Assembly (NCBI RefSeq): GCF_030463535.1
Contig: NC_132881.1
Coordinates: forward strand, 5,996,026-6,060,025
Direction: 5' to 3'
Source of the DNA: Salminus brasiliensis
Lineage: Eukaryota > Chordata > Actinopteri > Characiformes > Bryconidae
Length of the DNA stretch: 64,000 nt
The position numbers were made by a program, and so were the translations under genes. Shown one piece after another: positions 1 to 11,829 of this stretch; position 1 is the first letter of the stretch, and every line of letters starts with the position of its first letter. Under the pieces are notes generated by a model that had not been told where the DNA came from, ran no database searches, and worked only from the letters and a program-made list of their open reading frames with translations.

Positions 1-23
1 TACAACAAGATAATGACCCAAAA

Positions 24-338
24 CTATGGCTGGGCGATATGGTAAAAATATTAAATCACGATATTTAAAGACTTTTTTTGTGATACACGATATTTATCAA
101 AATATATGTTATCAAAGACTAAAAACATCATTAGCAACAGATCCTTATAAACTACTATTCAGATCCTCTCCCAGACTGAGTACAGTGATTTACATTCAAC
201 ATCTTCTGCTCTTCATCTAATTAAAGCAGTCTAATCACACTGTTGGTAATGAAACCTGTAGCTGATCAGTGTTTATTAAGCACTAACAGTATCATCCAAT
301 ATATATATAAAAAATATTGTAATATTGCCCAGCTTTAA
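24..338. mobile_element. MITE with GGCTGGGCGATATGG inverted termini, copy 1
   Basis: The left terminus GGCTGGGCGATATGGTAAAA and the right terminus ATATTGCCCAGC are inverted relatives. The AT-rich interior is shared with copies at about 8,283-8,712 and 41,067-41,336. It is non-coding and short, as expected of a non-autonomous DNA transposon. Confidence 0.8.
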
Positions 339-384
339 CCAAACATCCTTAAAATTCACCATTCACCAAACTACCTGAAGTGAC

Positions 385-602
385 CCCAAGTGAAGGTTTT
401 GGAATGGGCCTCCCAGTCCCCTGATTTAAAAATAATAGGATGGACGTTTAGCAATCTGTGCAGCAAAAATGACCAACAGATGTCTCAGAACTAGAGTCCC
501 TCTGCAAAGAAGAGTGGAAAATTTCCATTTACAGGAACGTCTTTTAGCTGTTATATTTAAAAAAAGTGTTTGCAAGCTGTGATATCTGCTAAAGGGGTGT
601 CA
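385..602 (+). mobile_element. Tc1-like transposase remnant
   Basis: GGTTTTGGAATGGGCCTCCCAG followed by a degraded 'SPDLN' coding stretch resembles the catalytic region of teleost Tc1 elements. It is too degraded to code. Confidence 0.5.
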
Positions 603-2100
603 AGCACTGACTCAGGGTTTTATATTTATAAGTTATGATAGATCCAGAGACAGTGTGCTATTTCTAAATTAAAATAAATTACAGAATTACAAGGATTACA
701 AGCCCAAGCTTCTGCATACATGTATACACCGGGGTGGGCAATGGAGGCCGGAGTCCAGCACAGTTGGCAGATTTCAGTGCATTAACAGGAGAGTTGAATC
801 AGGTGTGCTTGACCACTCTGGAAATTGCCCACCCATTGTATACACACTACTTACTGCTTACCTACAGCTTACAACCAAAGGACAGCTTGTTTTTTAACAC
901 TCATATACCACGTACTTACAAAGCAAGCAAAAAAAAACTCCAACCCAGTCCAGCATGTTGCTGTCCACACGCAAATGACCCCGTAATACCAAGTTTGGAC
1001 ATACAGTTGACAAACTCTAATAGCTAAAACATTGCTCTGTGATTGGCTGGACATAATCCAGTTGCCTGATGAGGTCCAAGCCACTGAAGGCCCCAGTCAG
1101 TCAAATAAATCTGGAGATTTGAATCCCAGCTGGCTCAGTCACTGGATGAATCAAATCTAAAATGTATTTACCTACTGTTCCAATGTAATCCCCTGATGAA
1201 ACACTCTGGTACTTTGCTGCTTAGCCTGCCCCTCCCCATGATTAGCAGCCAAAAGCCTGCAATTATATAAGTTAGGATCTCTGAACCTCCGTTCATTTTT
1301 ATTCCTAAACACGGGGTCGTAACTCTACTCGGCTTTTGGATACTGATTATGAGATTGCGTAACTTGTGTCTCTCTCTCCCTCTCTTCGTTTCCTGTTGCT
1401 CACTCTCTCTCTCATGCACACATGCATGCATAGACACTGTGAAAGGGTTTTTGATAGCAGCACTTCTCAAATAGTATAATGAATCACTTCCATCCTGTTA
1501 ACAAGGAGTAATCTCTTTTCAGCGCCTGATGAATTCAGATTGGTAATCTGCTTGAGCCCACATGGACTCCACTGGCAAGCCAAGCAGTATTAATGGTTGA
1601 TGGTAAAAAGCACTGATCTGAGGGAAAAAGCAGTGCTCAAATTAAGGACGATGATGAAGGGTGCTGTGGTAAGCCTCTTCCTGAGATAATGGCAGTTAAC
1701 ATCTGGAAAAACGCTGTTGATGATCATGGTTGCACAGCAGCAATCATCTCAGGTAAGGCTTACACCAGTGCCTCGAGAGTTCCTGCCCACTGTAGCCCAC
1801 TCTTCCACAAACTATGTGCTTCAGGCTCAAGCAAGCACAACACAGACCCTCCTACATTCTAGGATGATGGAACACTGGGGCACTGTGACTGACCAGCAAA
1901 ATCATCAGACCTCGATCCCAATCCTCAACCTGAAGCAGCAGGTGAAATGCAAACTCTACAAAAGGTCAACCAAAGAGGCGAAGAATCTGTCCTCCTCTGA
2001 GAAAAATAACAACGTCCGAGACTCCGTCGACTACCTATGAGCCTCGCTTTTCACAGACGCCCGCAAGAGGCTATGCGGCTCAAGACAACCTCCCACAAAC
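603..2100. other. Intergenic DNA, no gene seen
   Basis: No convincing exon was found. It holds a CT-rich stretch at about 1,360-1,420 and scattered short transposon-like words around 1,610-1,930 (CAGCAAAATCATCAGACCTC), too degraded to assign. Confidence 0.4.
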
Positions 2101-2117
2101 CCACCCCCACATCCTAC

Positions 2118-2379
2118 CTGGCACCAGACTCTCACTCAGGTAGTAGTCATCAGGGTTGATGAAGGGGAGCTGCTGCATCATGGGCTGCTTGGGGATCAGG
2201 TAGAGCACCTCTGCCACACGCCCATCCTCGATGACGGATATCCGTTTGACCGAGTTCTTGCGCTTGATGCGAGTTTTTGTGCTTTGGTCCACTTGCTGGC
2301 TGCGCCCGGAGCCGCAAAGCTTGCCCAGGCTGTTCAGAGTGGGCAGAGAGGGCATGGCTGCGGTCCACTCTCGCTTGAC
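2118..2379 (-). CDS. Unrecognised internal coding exon candidate
   Basis: The minus-strand frame is open from an AG acceptor (exon first base 2,379) to a GTAGGA donor (exon last base 2,118), 262 nt. It encodes VKREWTAAMPSLPTLNSLGK at the start, a basic stretch KTRIKRKNSVKRISVIEDGR, then VAEVLYLIPKQPMMQQLPFI and NPDDYYLSESLVP. It is more GC-rich and less repetitive than its surroundings, and the residue order does not look like transposase. The family was not recognised, and neither neighbouring exon was found. Confidence 0.4.
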
Positions 2380-2399
2380 CTAACACACCTATAAGCTCT

Positions 2400-4290
2400 T
2401 ATCCACACCTGCTTTGGTGCAACTCTTGGGTACCGTAAGCCAATGTGTTGGTCCGCTTGGGAATCGTTTGATCTACGGAGAGTGCCACCAATGGCAACCT
2501 ACCGGCAGACCTCCATTGGCGAGATCTCTTGGGATTTAGCCTTGCGATCTCAGATGTACGGAGATGTGGGGAAAAAAAAGCAGCCTTCACTTGAGAATCT
2601 TCATGATCTGACCACATCTGGACGCTCAGGTTTCTGTGATAGATAGTAGTCTAGTCTCTCATTCTTCTGTGAGATATCCCCAATCTTAAAAGAAATACCC
2701 AACTTCCCATGAAGTGACCTACCGCATCTCATCGTCCAGAATCCACTAGGCGGGATGAAGGTCTAAACCCAGAGCGAGATCCGCAGACTGCAGCCAGAGC
2801 AGAGGGCAAGAGACAGCTTACAGTATGAGATCTGCCCTAGGCTACACCATGAGCTTCTTGCCTTGCCCTAAGAGGATTAGGCCTGACGTCCACGCCCCGA
2901 TTATCTCTAAGGGTGTGATTAGGTGACGCTGGTACCATATGATCTCGTCCCACCTGATTGCAACAGCGTCTCTCCACAAATGAGGAATGGGATCCCGCTC
3001 AATGCACAGATACAAGGAAGTGTGACATCTGAGGCTATGATCACCCTGATCGAATTCTGGAACAGACATTTTGATTGTAAAACAAGTACAGAATCTTTTC
3101 CAGCACCAAAGGCATACATCCCCTCCTCTGGGCTTTACGCACTCAGCCATGAGAGCACTAGTGAGATCAGGTACAGATGCTGGAAGTGCAGTTACGGATC
3201 ACAAATGCCTCTCCAACTCATCCCACCGCTCCACAGCCCAATTCTGGGGGCTTTATACCCCTCTTGCCAACCCTTGGCACTGCATATGGTGACCTTAGGC
3301 TCATGGGTGACTGCTCCAAAGAGTCCCAATCGATTGGCACGATTCTCTGTGGTTATAATAAGCTGCGTGTGCACAAGTAAATGCCTGTGTCAGCAACGAG
3401 TGCACCTTAGCAACGAGTAGCATTAGGGGTTTCTGTATACTTTAAACAGTAAAGTGTATATAGCAGCGTACAAGTACGCCATGCCTCATTAACAGTCTCG
3501 GACAACGGCTGCTTGGGCCATTTCCAAGCACTAAGAGCTCTTGCCTCCATCTGCAGATAACTTATCATCATCCACATCACAATCGTGAACCGCTGGTGAA
3601 AGCATGAAGATTGGGACATGAAGTTCTTTCACTAAAAAAACAATATAACCAAATGAAGCTGCATTAAAAGGCTTTTCTGAAAACGTGTGATCTTACAGAG
3701 TCCCATCCCAGAGTGTGATGACGATATACAGCAGAAGACTGCACAGCTCAGCATCCCACAGCCCTTGGGATGGGCGAACAGTCCGCAATGTTGCACACTT
3801 GCGTGCACCGAGTAGGCCTGGGCTTCTAAGCAGGATTAGGATATGAAGATATGAACTACGCTGGTTTAATCTTCAAGATATCAAATGTTGGCCCAAAATG
3901 ATTAACATGCTGACTTTAAATAGGGTTTAAAAGGAAGAGGGCGAAGGGGAGAGAAATTGATTTGTCAGAGTTAAGGTTTCAAGGTTCCTCAGCCGGTGTG
4001 GAGCTTTATGAATAATAGAGTTGTTCTTCAGCCTCCGTGATGGAGCACTCTGCTTCTCTCTCTCTCTCTGACATCATCAGAATCATTTAGAATTTCTTAT
4101 TTTTAATGAAACCATCAGCACCTACAGCACCCAAAAGATGCTCTCTGCAAGCTCCGGTACATACAGGCCAGCGACAAAGTATAATCCACAGTCCTTAATC
4201 TCGCCGTTTACATTATTATGGGTGTGGGGTTGCACAGCAGCTAGAGCCCCAAGCTAAAACCAGCGATCATACACTTATTTGATACGTGCT
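2400..4290. other. Intergenic DNA with a diverged MITE copy
   Basis: About 3,140-3,430 resembles the family seen at 13,213-13,800 and 15,465-15,875 (shared words: GAGCACTAGTGAGATCAGG-like, CTGGGGGCTTTATACCCCTC, CTGTGTCAGCAA). Nothing coding was recognised elsewhere; a short CT run is at about 4,054-4,068. Confidence 0.4.
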
Positions 4291-4294
4291 GCCA

Positions 4295-4485
4295 ATTACA
4301 TTTACATGTATGGCATTTAGCAGAAGCTCTTATCCAGAGTGACCTACAAGGTTACTCATATTACAGATGTGGGCCAACCTAGTGGACTCTTAATGGTGTA
4401 GCGCAGCACAGTCACCCAGACCGGGAATCGAACCCCAGTCTCCCACATGGTGTGGTATCTGTTGCGCCACACCAACCACTGCCAC
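4295..4485 (+). mobile_element. Dispersed repeat, 'GCATTTAGCAGAnGCTCTTATCC' family
   Basis: Shares GGCATTTAGCAGAAGCTCTT, AATCGAACCCCAGTCTCCCA and TTGCGCCACACCAAC with 48,264-48,485. The internal GAATCGAACCCC resembles a tRNA B-box in reverse. The 5' part alone recurs at 60,274-60,330. It is a common fish interspersed repeat. Confidence 0.7.
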
Positions 4486-4499
4486 ACTGAAACCACCAG

Positions 4500-4985
4500 C
4501 CCTGAACCATGTCTCCTACCTGATTAACATTGATCATTTCATCTACAGTGGCATTTGCCAGGGGTGGGATCTACATATTAGGGAGCAAGTCACCAGTCAG
4601 TTCCTTGTTAACAGTCAGTGTTGGTAAAAAACATGGGCAAGTGTAAGAATCTGAGCCACTTTGACAAGGCTCAAGCCGTGATGGCTAGACGACTGGGTCA
4701 GAACATCTCCGAAACATCAAGCAGACCTTGTAGGGTTTGTCTGGTATGCAGTGGTCAGAACCTACAAAAAGTGCTCCCCCCCCAAAAAAAACAGTGAACC
4801 AGCAACAGGGTCATTGACATTTAGGGCTCACTGATGCGATCCATGAAGGTCCCATCTGACAACTTACAGGACTTAAAGGATCTACCGCTAAAGCCTTGGT
4901 GGCAGATAGCACAGAACGCCTTCAGAGGTCTTGTGGAGTCCATGCCTCAAATGGGCACAAGGGGGACCTATTTTATGGCTTATCG
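4500..4985 (+). mobile_element. Tc1/mariner element, internally deleted, copy 1
   Basis: Sequence such as GATGGCTAGACGACTGGGTC, AACTTACAGGACTTAAAGGA and CTTGTGGAGTCCATGCCTC is the start and end of a well-known fish Tc1-like transposase gene with most of the middle missing. Relatives lie at about 9,290-9,660 and 11,830-12,330 (minus) and 55,145-55,445. Confidence 0.75.
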
Positions 4986-4999
4986 GTGTAAAAATGTAT

Positions 5000-6440
5000 G
5001 CATATCTCATATCTCTGTATTTGTGTTATCTTCTCTGCAGTTTGGTTGATAAGGTTCAACTGCACTTTTACAAATAAATATGGTTCTTGAAGAGACGCCA
5101 CAGTAGAACCATTTTTCGTTCCATAAAAAAACACAAATAGATGAGTGAAGAACCTTTTAATACTTTAAATAAGTCGATTTAAAGGTTCTTCACAAATGTC
5201 AAATGCAAATGTAAAAATTACAAAAATGATTATCTATGAAATTGTTCAAAGATGCCTTTGGAGGGCTTTTATTTTTCAGACTGTGTAGCGATCAATGTGT
5301 AAAGAATTACGCAAACATGTTCTCAGTAAGAACATTAGGAGATGCACACTTTCAGAACATTATGATCCATGATAACATGCCAACTACACTGTAATTTTAT
5401 CCGCATCATTTCTTGTAGCTCATTGAAACTGCAGATTCTAAGATTACAATCAATACGTTTGTGTTCGGAAGCAGAAGAGCAGAGCAGATATTTTATTATG
5501 GATTTGATGGATTTGAAGCATCAATTACATGACATGAATTTTGTGTGTCCAGATCCAAAAGTCTAAAAATGTCAGGTGGTACAACTGTCCAACTATAAAC
5601 CGTTCACATGAAAACCTTCAACTTATTGGACATGTCATGCAGCACAATAACAGACAGACTACTGTCAGTAAGTTTGAATCCAGGAAAACCATGAAAATGC
5701 GTTATTTTGTGTTTTTTTGTAATTTTTTATTTATTGAAAAATATAAATCTGTATAAATCTGAGATGAAAGGTAACAGGCTACAAGGGTGTCCAAGTACGA
5801 AGACTAGTAGTGGTGGACAACTTCTGTTAGACAACATCTAACATTTTATTAATCTGAGGTTGTGCTATTCAAATTCTTTAAAACTGGAGAGTTTATTTGA
5901 ACTTGTGATCCAATAGTAAAAATAAAGAAATAAAAAAACACCTGCATACATTTTTTGTTCTGTATTATATTGACACATTGGGATTCATTTTCAAAACAAA
6001 CTAAAACATAATAGTTTAACTGCTTACAAAATTAAATGAAATAAAAATGTACAAGTAATTTCAATGTCTGTATTTTATTTTCTTATTTACATAAGACAAT
6101 AAATTTATTCTTATTTAATCTCATGTTACTTATTATTTTGTACTATTTAATAATTCTATAAAGAAACAATTTTGCAGAGGGTTTATAAAACTAAAATATG
6201 TATCAAATATGATACCTCATATTAAATAGTCTTGTTTTATAAGAGATCCTGGTATCTGATGACAATTTCGTGATATATAACGCAAATAGTTCAACATGGA
6301 CACACAAAAAAACTTTACTGGAGACTTTACCCGTCATTCTGAACCATTTCTGTTGGTCCATTCATCTCAACACTTTGATCCAATGTATAGAACAACTGCC
6401 AGTTTCGGCTTATGGCAAGTTTTTGTGACGATTTGTAGCT
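5000..6440. other. AT-rich intergenic DNA
   Basis: About 5,075-5,200 has the 'GGTTCTT ... AAGAACC' words of a small MITE family (others at about 9,888-10,000, 33,101-33,230, 49,320-49,452 and 60,795-60,880). The rest is AT-rich with no gene seen. Confidence 0.4.
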
Positions 6441-6449
6441 AAACATGCG

Positions 6450-6455
6450 TTTATT
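6450..6455 (-). terminator. Poly(A) signal AATAAA downstream of the 6.5-kb ORF
   Basis: TTTATT on the plus strand is AATAAA on the minus strand, about 70 nt after the stop of the ORF ending at 6,523. It supports that ORF being the 3' end of a transcript. Confidence 0.35.
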
Positions 6456-6522
6456 TGGTGTTCTAGGAGCGGTGGACAATGTCCAGCATATGCTCAGAAA
6501 AGCACACTGGTGGTGTAATATA

Positions 6523-6891
6523 TCACAGGAAACAACAGCGTTTCGGTATGGCCACACCAGGATGTAAATGGCCAAAGTAATTCAGTATGTTTATCAGACC
6601 ACCCATCAGTCCTTCACTAGCTGCACTTTTCAAAGTATGCCGAGCATATTCACAGGCCCGTACAACATCTGGATCATCTAATGCCACGAGTAACCCGTGC
6701 AGGCTCTCAGCACTCTGTTCAGTCCTAAAGCCAGCGAACAGGGCGGGGTCCAGGTTGTTTTCCATGTTTTCCGCCACATTCGCTGTCCTCAGGGGGCACA
6801 CCGAGGGAGTCAACAGAGCGCTGCCTGCTGCATGCATCCGTCTTCGGTACGTTTCTAGTGCTCCCGGACTGTGGCACACTAGGCACCTCAT
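6523..6891 (-). CDS. Unrecognised 122-codon ORF with CAAX-like C-terminus
   Basis: This is a minus-strand ORF with natural-looking codon use. The likeliest start is the Met at residue 15 (MHAAGSALLTPSVCPLRTAN) or at residue 43 (MENNLDPALFAGFRTEQSAE). The middle (SLHGLLVALDDPDVVRACEY, then ARHTLKSAASEGLMGGLINI) looks helical. The protein ends AIPKRCCFL-stop, whose last four residues fit a CAAX box with Leu (geranylgeranyl type) after basic residues. AATAAA on the same strand lies at 6,455-6,450, about 70 nt after the stop. A good acceptor (pyrimidines then GATTAG) lies at about 6,922, so this could be a last exon. No family was recognised. A stranded fragment or chance ORF remains possible. 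Confidence 0.4.
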   Translation of the reverse strand: MRCLVCHSPGALETYRRRMHAAGSALLTPSVCPLRTANVAENMENNLDPALFAGFRTEQSAESLHGLLVALDDPDVVRACEYARHTLKSAASEGLMGGLINILNYFGHLHPGVAIPKRCCFL

Positions 6892-6899
6892 GTGCCAGT

Positions 6900-7481
6900 G
6901 GAGTGCAAGATTACCTCAGCGCTAATCAAAAGACAGAACACAACAGGAAGGACGAAGCCCTTACGAGCCAACTCCGGCTTCACCTCAGCTCCTCTCGAGA
7001 ATCGCTAAAGCCCGTTCAGTCAGCTAGCATCACTCCCACTGCGGAGGCTCTGGGACAACTCCCAGACAGGAGGGAATACACTCACCCGCCTAAAACCGAG
7101 CCGCATGCACACAGACCCACAAGACACGGGCACACAAACATGCCGAGGTCGGGCACAGAGAGAATCCAATGGGAAAGCTTCTCCGGCGAGCCAGGGACTC
7201 TTACTGTCTCTTACCGTCCAGTCCGAAGCAGGAGGTAATTTTCTGGGCATAGTTGCACAGGCCGTCGTACTGAGGCTGCTGCACCGCGCTCCTCTCCCCC
7301 ATCTCTGCTGGCACATGCGCTCACACACACACACATACACACACGCATGCATGCATCTGAGCACCCACCCTCGCTCGCTCCCTCTCACACTCTCACAGAA
7401 CAGCTCTGGCAGGACATTCCAAGGATCCGTGCTCATCAATAATGCAGCCTCATGCACTGTGTTTCCTGCACATGCACACAA

Positions 7482-7514
<33 letters not shown>

Positions 7515-8280
7515 CACACACAAAGTGCTGATGCGGAAGGTCCTCGCTGCGTGGGTTGTAGTGTCCGAAAGCGGGAGGAGGAGAGGTTTGGGTTGTGCAG
7601 ATACGGAGGATGCTGCAGCCTTACAGGTAGCCTTACAGAGTCCGGCGGCCTTGAACGGGAGAAGGGCGGGGTCTTTACAGGAAGCGCGCCGCTAATGCTA
7701 CGGTATTGACCCACCTTCGCAGAAGTGGGTCGGTGTGCAAAGTGACTCACTGAGGAATGAACCCGACACTGTCTGACTTGCATAAAAGCCACCATACCTT
7801 TGTTTGACGGACCCCCTGATTGAAGGTGCTGAAGGTGATCAATCCCATCTCTGCACTTAAATGGGATTTCCCCTGATTTACACAACGCTCTGAATAATTC
7901 AGCGGTGGAGAGGTTTCATTGTAAAGAAGCGGATGGGCTCTGCTTTCTCTACAGTGGTGGTGAATGGAACAAGGGGGGGGGGGGGTGTCATGATGTCTAC
8001 CACGTAAATAAAGCCATTCTATGTACTATCCAGAACCACCAGTGAACCTAAAGTGATCACCGCCAGTGGCCAGGGATGCACCGATACCACTTGTTCCTTT
8101 CTGATACAGATACCGATAGCAGAATTTCAAATATCTGATATATACCGAGTACCAATACTGATACCAGCTTTAACCTAAATACAAGACAGATGGCTATAAA
8201 TCCTGATATTTATAGTGTTCCATTCTTAATAGGTTGCACTTATTATATCCTTTCTCAAATAAGATACAAATTAGGTTGAA
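6900..8280. other. CpG-containing and CA-repeat region
   Basis: About 6,930-7,730 is richer in CpG than its surroundings and contains CA dinucleotide arrays (7,321-7,345 and 7,482-7,521). It could be the 5' or promoter part of the gene represented by the 6.5-kb minus-strand ORF, but no exon was fixed. Open frames here mostly run through the CA arrays and are not credible. A poly-G run is at 7,971-7,985. Confidence 0.35.
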
Positions 8281-8282
8281 AG

Positions 8283-8712
8283 TAGGGCTGGGCGATATGG
8301 TAAAAATACTATATCACGATATTTAAAGATAAGATACGATAAGATAATCCTTTATTAGTCCCACAGTGGGGAAATTCTCAGTATCACAGCAGCAAATGGA
8401 TAGTAAGACACTCAAAATGCAAAAATGTAGATAATTTACCACTATATATACAATAAAAATAATAGAAGTAAAATTTAAAAAGCAATAACGATATTATTTA
8501 CAGACTCTTTACAGATAATTGCAAATTGAACACACAATATTCATCACTTATCCTCTCCCGATCTGAATAGAGTAATTATTATGCAACTTTTAACCAGTCC
8601 AATCACACTGTTAGTAAATAAACCTGCAGCTGATCAGTGTTTATTAAGCCAAACAGATACCAAATTGATCACAATACGATAAAATATCATCATATTGCCC
8701 AGCTCTAGTTAA
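8283..8712. mobile_element. MITE copy 2 carrying a nested LINE 3' tail
   Basis: The termini TAGGGCTGGGCGATATGG and CATATTGCCCAGCTCTA are the family ends. Inside, at about 8,330-8,400, lies AGATAAGATAATCCTTTATT followed by TAGTCCCACAGTGGGGAAAT, the typical reversed 3' end of a fish LINE, which indicates a later insertion. Confidence 0.7.
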
Positions 8713-9289
8713 AAGAACGGCATTTACTGGTTGAGGAACTGCATATTTGAAAAGTTTCAGAGCTATGAAAAAATTTAAATTGCCACAATTCAGAAACACA
8801 TGCAGATAGAGAAGCATAATCTGGCCAAGCTCGAGCAAACAGCTTTTAACTGGTGTTTAAAATCATATTTCAGAGCATTGACAAAATGTCAGTATCAGCA
8901 CTTATGGTGCAACACTATCGATGGCTTTAGAAATTACATAAGGCAACTGGCAACACATACAGCAATTCTAGCTGTTAGCTCTCTTCAAAGACAAAATGTT
9001 ACATATGTGTGCCCCCAAAAAGAAGGCTGACTCAAGTCTTAGACGCCCGACATATGCGTCCCAGCGTGTTAGGCCGGCAAGCAGCCTAACTAGCCTCATT
9101 TACAAAGTTAATGTAATTTATATCAGTTATGTGTATCTCGTATAATTTGGTAGACAATCGCAGTCTAACTAGAGCTTCGGATTAATATGCCTTAAGATTA
9201 GATGACTTTTGGGAAGTTACCTACCTAAACAGCTGCTTAGGTAGGGCCAGGGTCTACTTAGGAAGCTTACTAGATTTGGAGACAGACCC

Positions 9290-9660
9290 AATGATGAGAA
9301 ATGATACCACCTGCCTAATATTGAGTAGGTTCCACTTGTGCCGCCACAGCAGATCCGAGCATTTGAGCAACGGACACAGTATCTGGCACCAAGATGTTAG
9401 CAGCAGATCCTTTAAGCCCTGTAAGTGGTGAGGTGGGACCTCCATGGACAGCATCAATGAGCCTTAGGCGCCCATAAGCCTGTTGCCAGTTTACTGGTTG
9501 GAGAACTGACCATTGCATACTGCCTGATGTTTTGGACATGCTTTGACCCAGTTGTCTGGACATCATAATTTGGCCTATGTCAGAGTGGCTCAGATCCTTC
9601 TGCATGTTTCATTTTTACTGCTTTCAACACATCACCTTCAAGTACCAAGCTAGCTGATAA
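9290..9660 (-). mobile_element. Tc1/mariner element, deleted, copy 2
   Basis: The reverse strand shows the same transposase C-terminal coding seen at 4.5 kb (translated LQGLKDLLLTSWCQI) and the CCTAATATTGAGTAGGTTCC word near the terminus. It is broken by deletions and stops. Confidence 0.7.
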
Positions 9661-10870
9661 ATCTCAAGGTTGAGCATATTCTTGCACCGCAATTAGCAAG
9701 GTCTAGCTTCAATACATGGAGTTAAAGCTGGCAACCAAAAAAGCGAGCAATACTTTTACAACCATCAGGCCATCTTTAGAATGAGGAAGCACGTTGAGCT
9801 GCTTGCCGAGGCCAGTGGCTCTACTCATTGACTTCTTCAATAGGTATTAAGTCAGTAATCTAGAGTTCTATATAGTACATGAGAGGAACCCCTTTGGTGC
9901 ATTTTACTGTGTTTGAACAACCCTTCAACCAACCAAAGAACCATTACTTCATGTTTCTATATAAAACCAGTTCATTTTACTAAGGAACTCTTGAAAGTCC
10001 ACATTTTTAGGGATGTACAGATGAGCAGTTGCTATTCTTTAAATGGTAGTCAAGTACAGCAAACTGGCTTGGCCTTATCCAGGTATAATATTGATCTAGA
10101 TGGATGAAGTGAACAGGTGTAAAACGAGTCTTAGATGGTTAGGGTTGGGGGTAGGTTGGAAGGAAGACGGTTGGATAGGGCTGCTTTAGCTTTTTATGCT
10201 CCACAGAACTACCAGTCTTCTGGATCTGCACAACGTTCAAACTTCAGCCACTTTGCCTAGGGGCCTAGGGTTAGCCTAGCCTTGTAATATTGTAATACGT
10301 TTTGTTTTTTTTGGTTGGTTACGCAATGTTTCCCTCTGACCAATTAACTAGTTAATGTTACCAGCAAATGTAACAACAGACAAGCCCAATATTACAGGTA
10401 CAGGTTTGTACTCCTAGCTTTAAGGCTTTGACCTTCTGGACTCTAACGGCAAAAGCCACAGCTCATTATGGAAATGGGAATGCTGGAGCTTCATAATACA
10501 ATCACGGCCCTCATGCTCTTCTCAGGCCATCAATTCTGCACCGCTGAAGATCGATTCGTGATCCACAAATGTGCCCTCAAACTGCACTCAGGAAATAACC
10601 AGCAGTTTTTGTTTCGATTGCAGTCCTAATTCACCTACCATCCTTTACCACCCTTTACCCTCTCAGTCAAGCAGCCAGATGGTTATGGGACTGCATTAAC
10701 CAAGCGGTGAACACCAGCACAGCATGAAGAGATCACTGACAAGCAGTGTAATTTGGGTCATCAAGCAGTTTCATGGCCATGTATGACTTGTTTCCTTATT
10801 ATTTCATGACAAATGAAGGAGATTAAAGATCTGGAGCTGATTCCAAGTGCTAAATTGACCCTTGGTTGCT
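9661..10870. other. Intergenic DNA, no gene seen
   Basis: Unique-looking AT-moderate sequence plus small MITE-like words near 9,888-10,000. No exon or structural RNA was recognised. Confidence 0.4.
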
Positions 10871-10884
10871 GTTCATGTCATCAA

Positions 10885-11225
10885 CTCCATCAAGAACATT
10901 CTCGAGCGGCTCAGCGGTCTATTGTGCTACCATTATGGCCAGAGGGTTTGAATCCCAACCCATGCCGCTTTGTCAACAGCGGTCGGAGGCCAAGCGAGTA
11001 CTATAGGCCTTTCTCTCTCTCCGGGTGGGTAGATGGCGCTCTCACCCCTCATCACGTGACGCTGGCCGGCCCAGACCCCTTTGCCAACAGCGGTCGGAGT
11101 CCAAGAGAGCACTATGGGCCGTTCTCTCTCCGGGTGGGTAGATGGCGCTTTCCCCTCATCACACGACATTGTGTTAGGTGGTGTGGCGGGCTGGGGACCT
11201 GGGGCTGTCCTCTGAGCAATGCCGC
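10885..11225 (+). mobile_element. tRNA-derived SINE, tandem tail duplication
   Basis: The head has GCGGCTCAGCGGTCTATTGT and a B-box-like GGTTTGAATCCC. The tail unit (GCGGTCGGAG ... CCGGGTGGGTAGATGGCGCT) occurs twice, about 110 bp apart. Further copies are at about 33,240-33,480 (minus), 35,900-36,085 and 49,030-49,260. Confidence 0.7.
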
Positions 11226-11829
11226 ACTGGCAGCAGTTTGAGAAGAGGCAGAGGCTGGATTTGCATGTATTGGAGGCATAGCACCCACTTTGTACAGTGA
11301 TGACAAGCACCTAGCACCCCCACTGCAACCACTTGGAAGACTTTAGCAACAGCACAGCAAAAACTTGGTACAGCATAGCAACCACCTAGCAACCACCTAG
11401 AGATTAATACACTTTTTAATGAATAATTAATACACTTTTGTGAAGTTAGACTCTCAAATGACTTCAGAGACAAAACCATAGGTGTCCTTCTAGCATTTCC
11501 GCCTCATATAATGGGTTCAAATAAGGGTTCAACCCTCGGCTAACTTCACTGCTGGCAGCGCTCGGCGGCACGCCCTTGTCACATACAACCTTTGCTCACT
11601 CTCCCTCTCTCTCGATTTCCCTTAACAGGGGCTGACAACCATTTCTCAGATCTTCGGGTGATAGTGGAGGAAGAGCGAGAGAGCACAGGAGAGCCCCAAG
11701 TCCAGTAGGAACGGAGATGACTGTAAAAACCAGCCTAGCAGACCGTCTGTGCTAAGCTCCACTAAATCTGTTATGAAAGAGACTTGGGAGGCAGAACATG
11801 CAAAGCTCCTGGTGATTTGTAGGGTATCA

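Noticed and set aside
7020-7885. Overlapping open frames of 85-196 codons
   Set aside because: They run through CA/TG dinucleotide arrays and give low-complexity Cys-Val or His-Thr strings.
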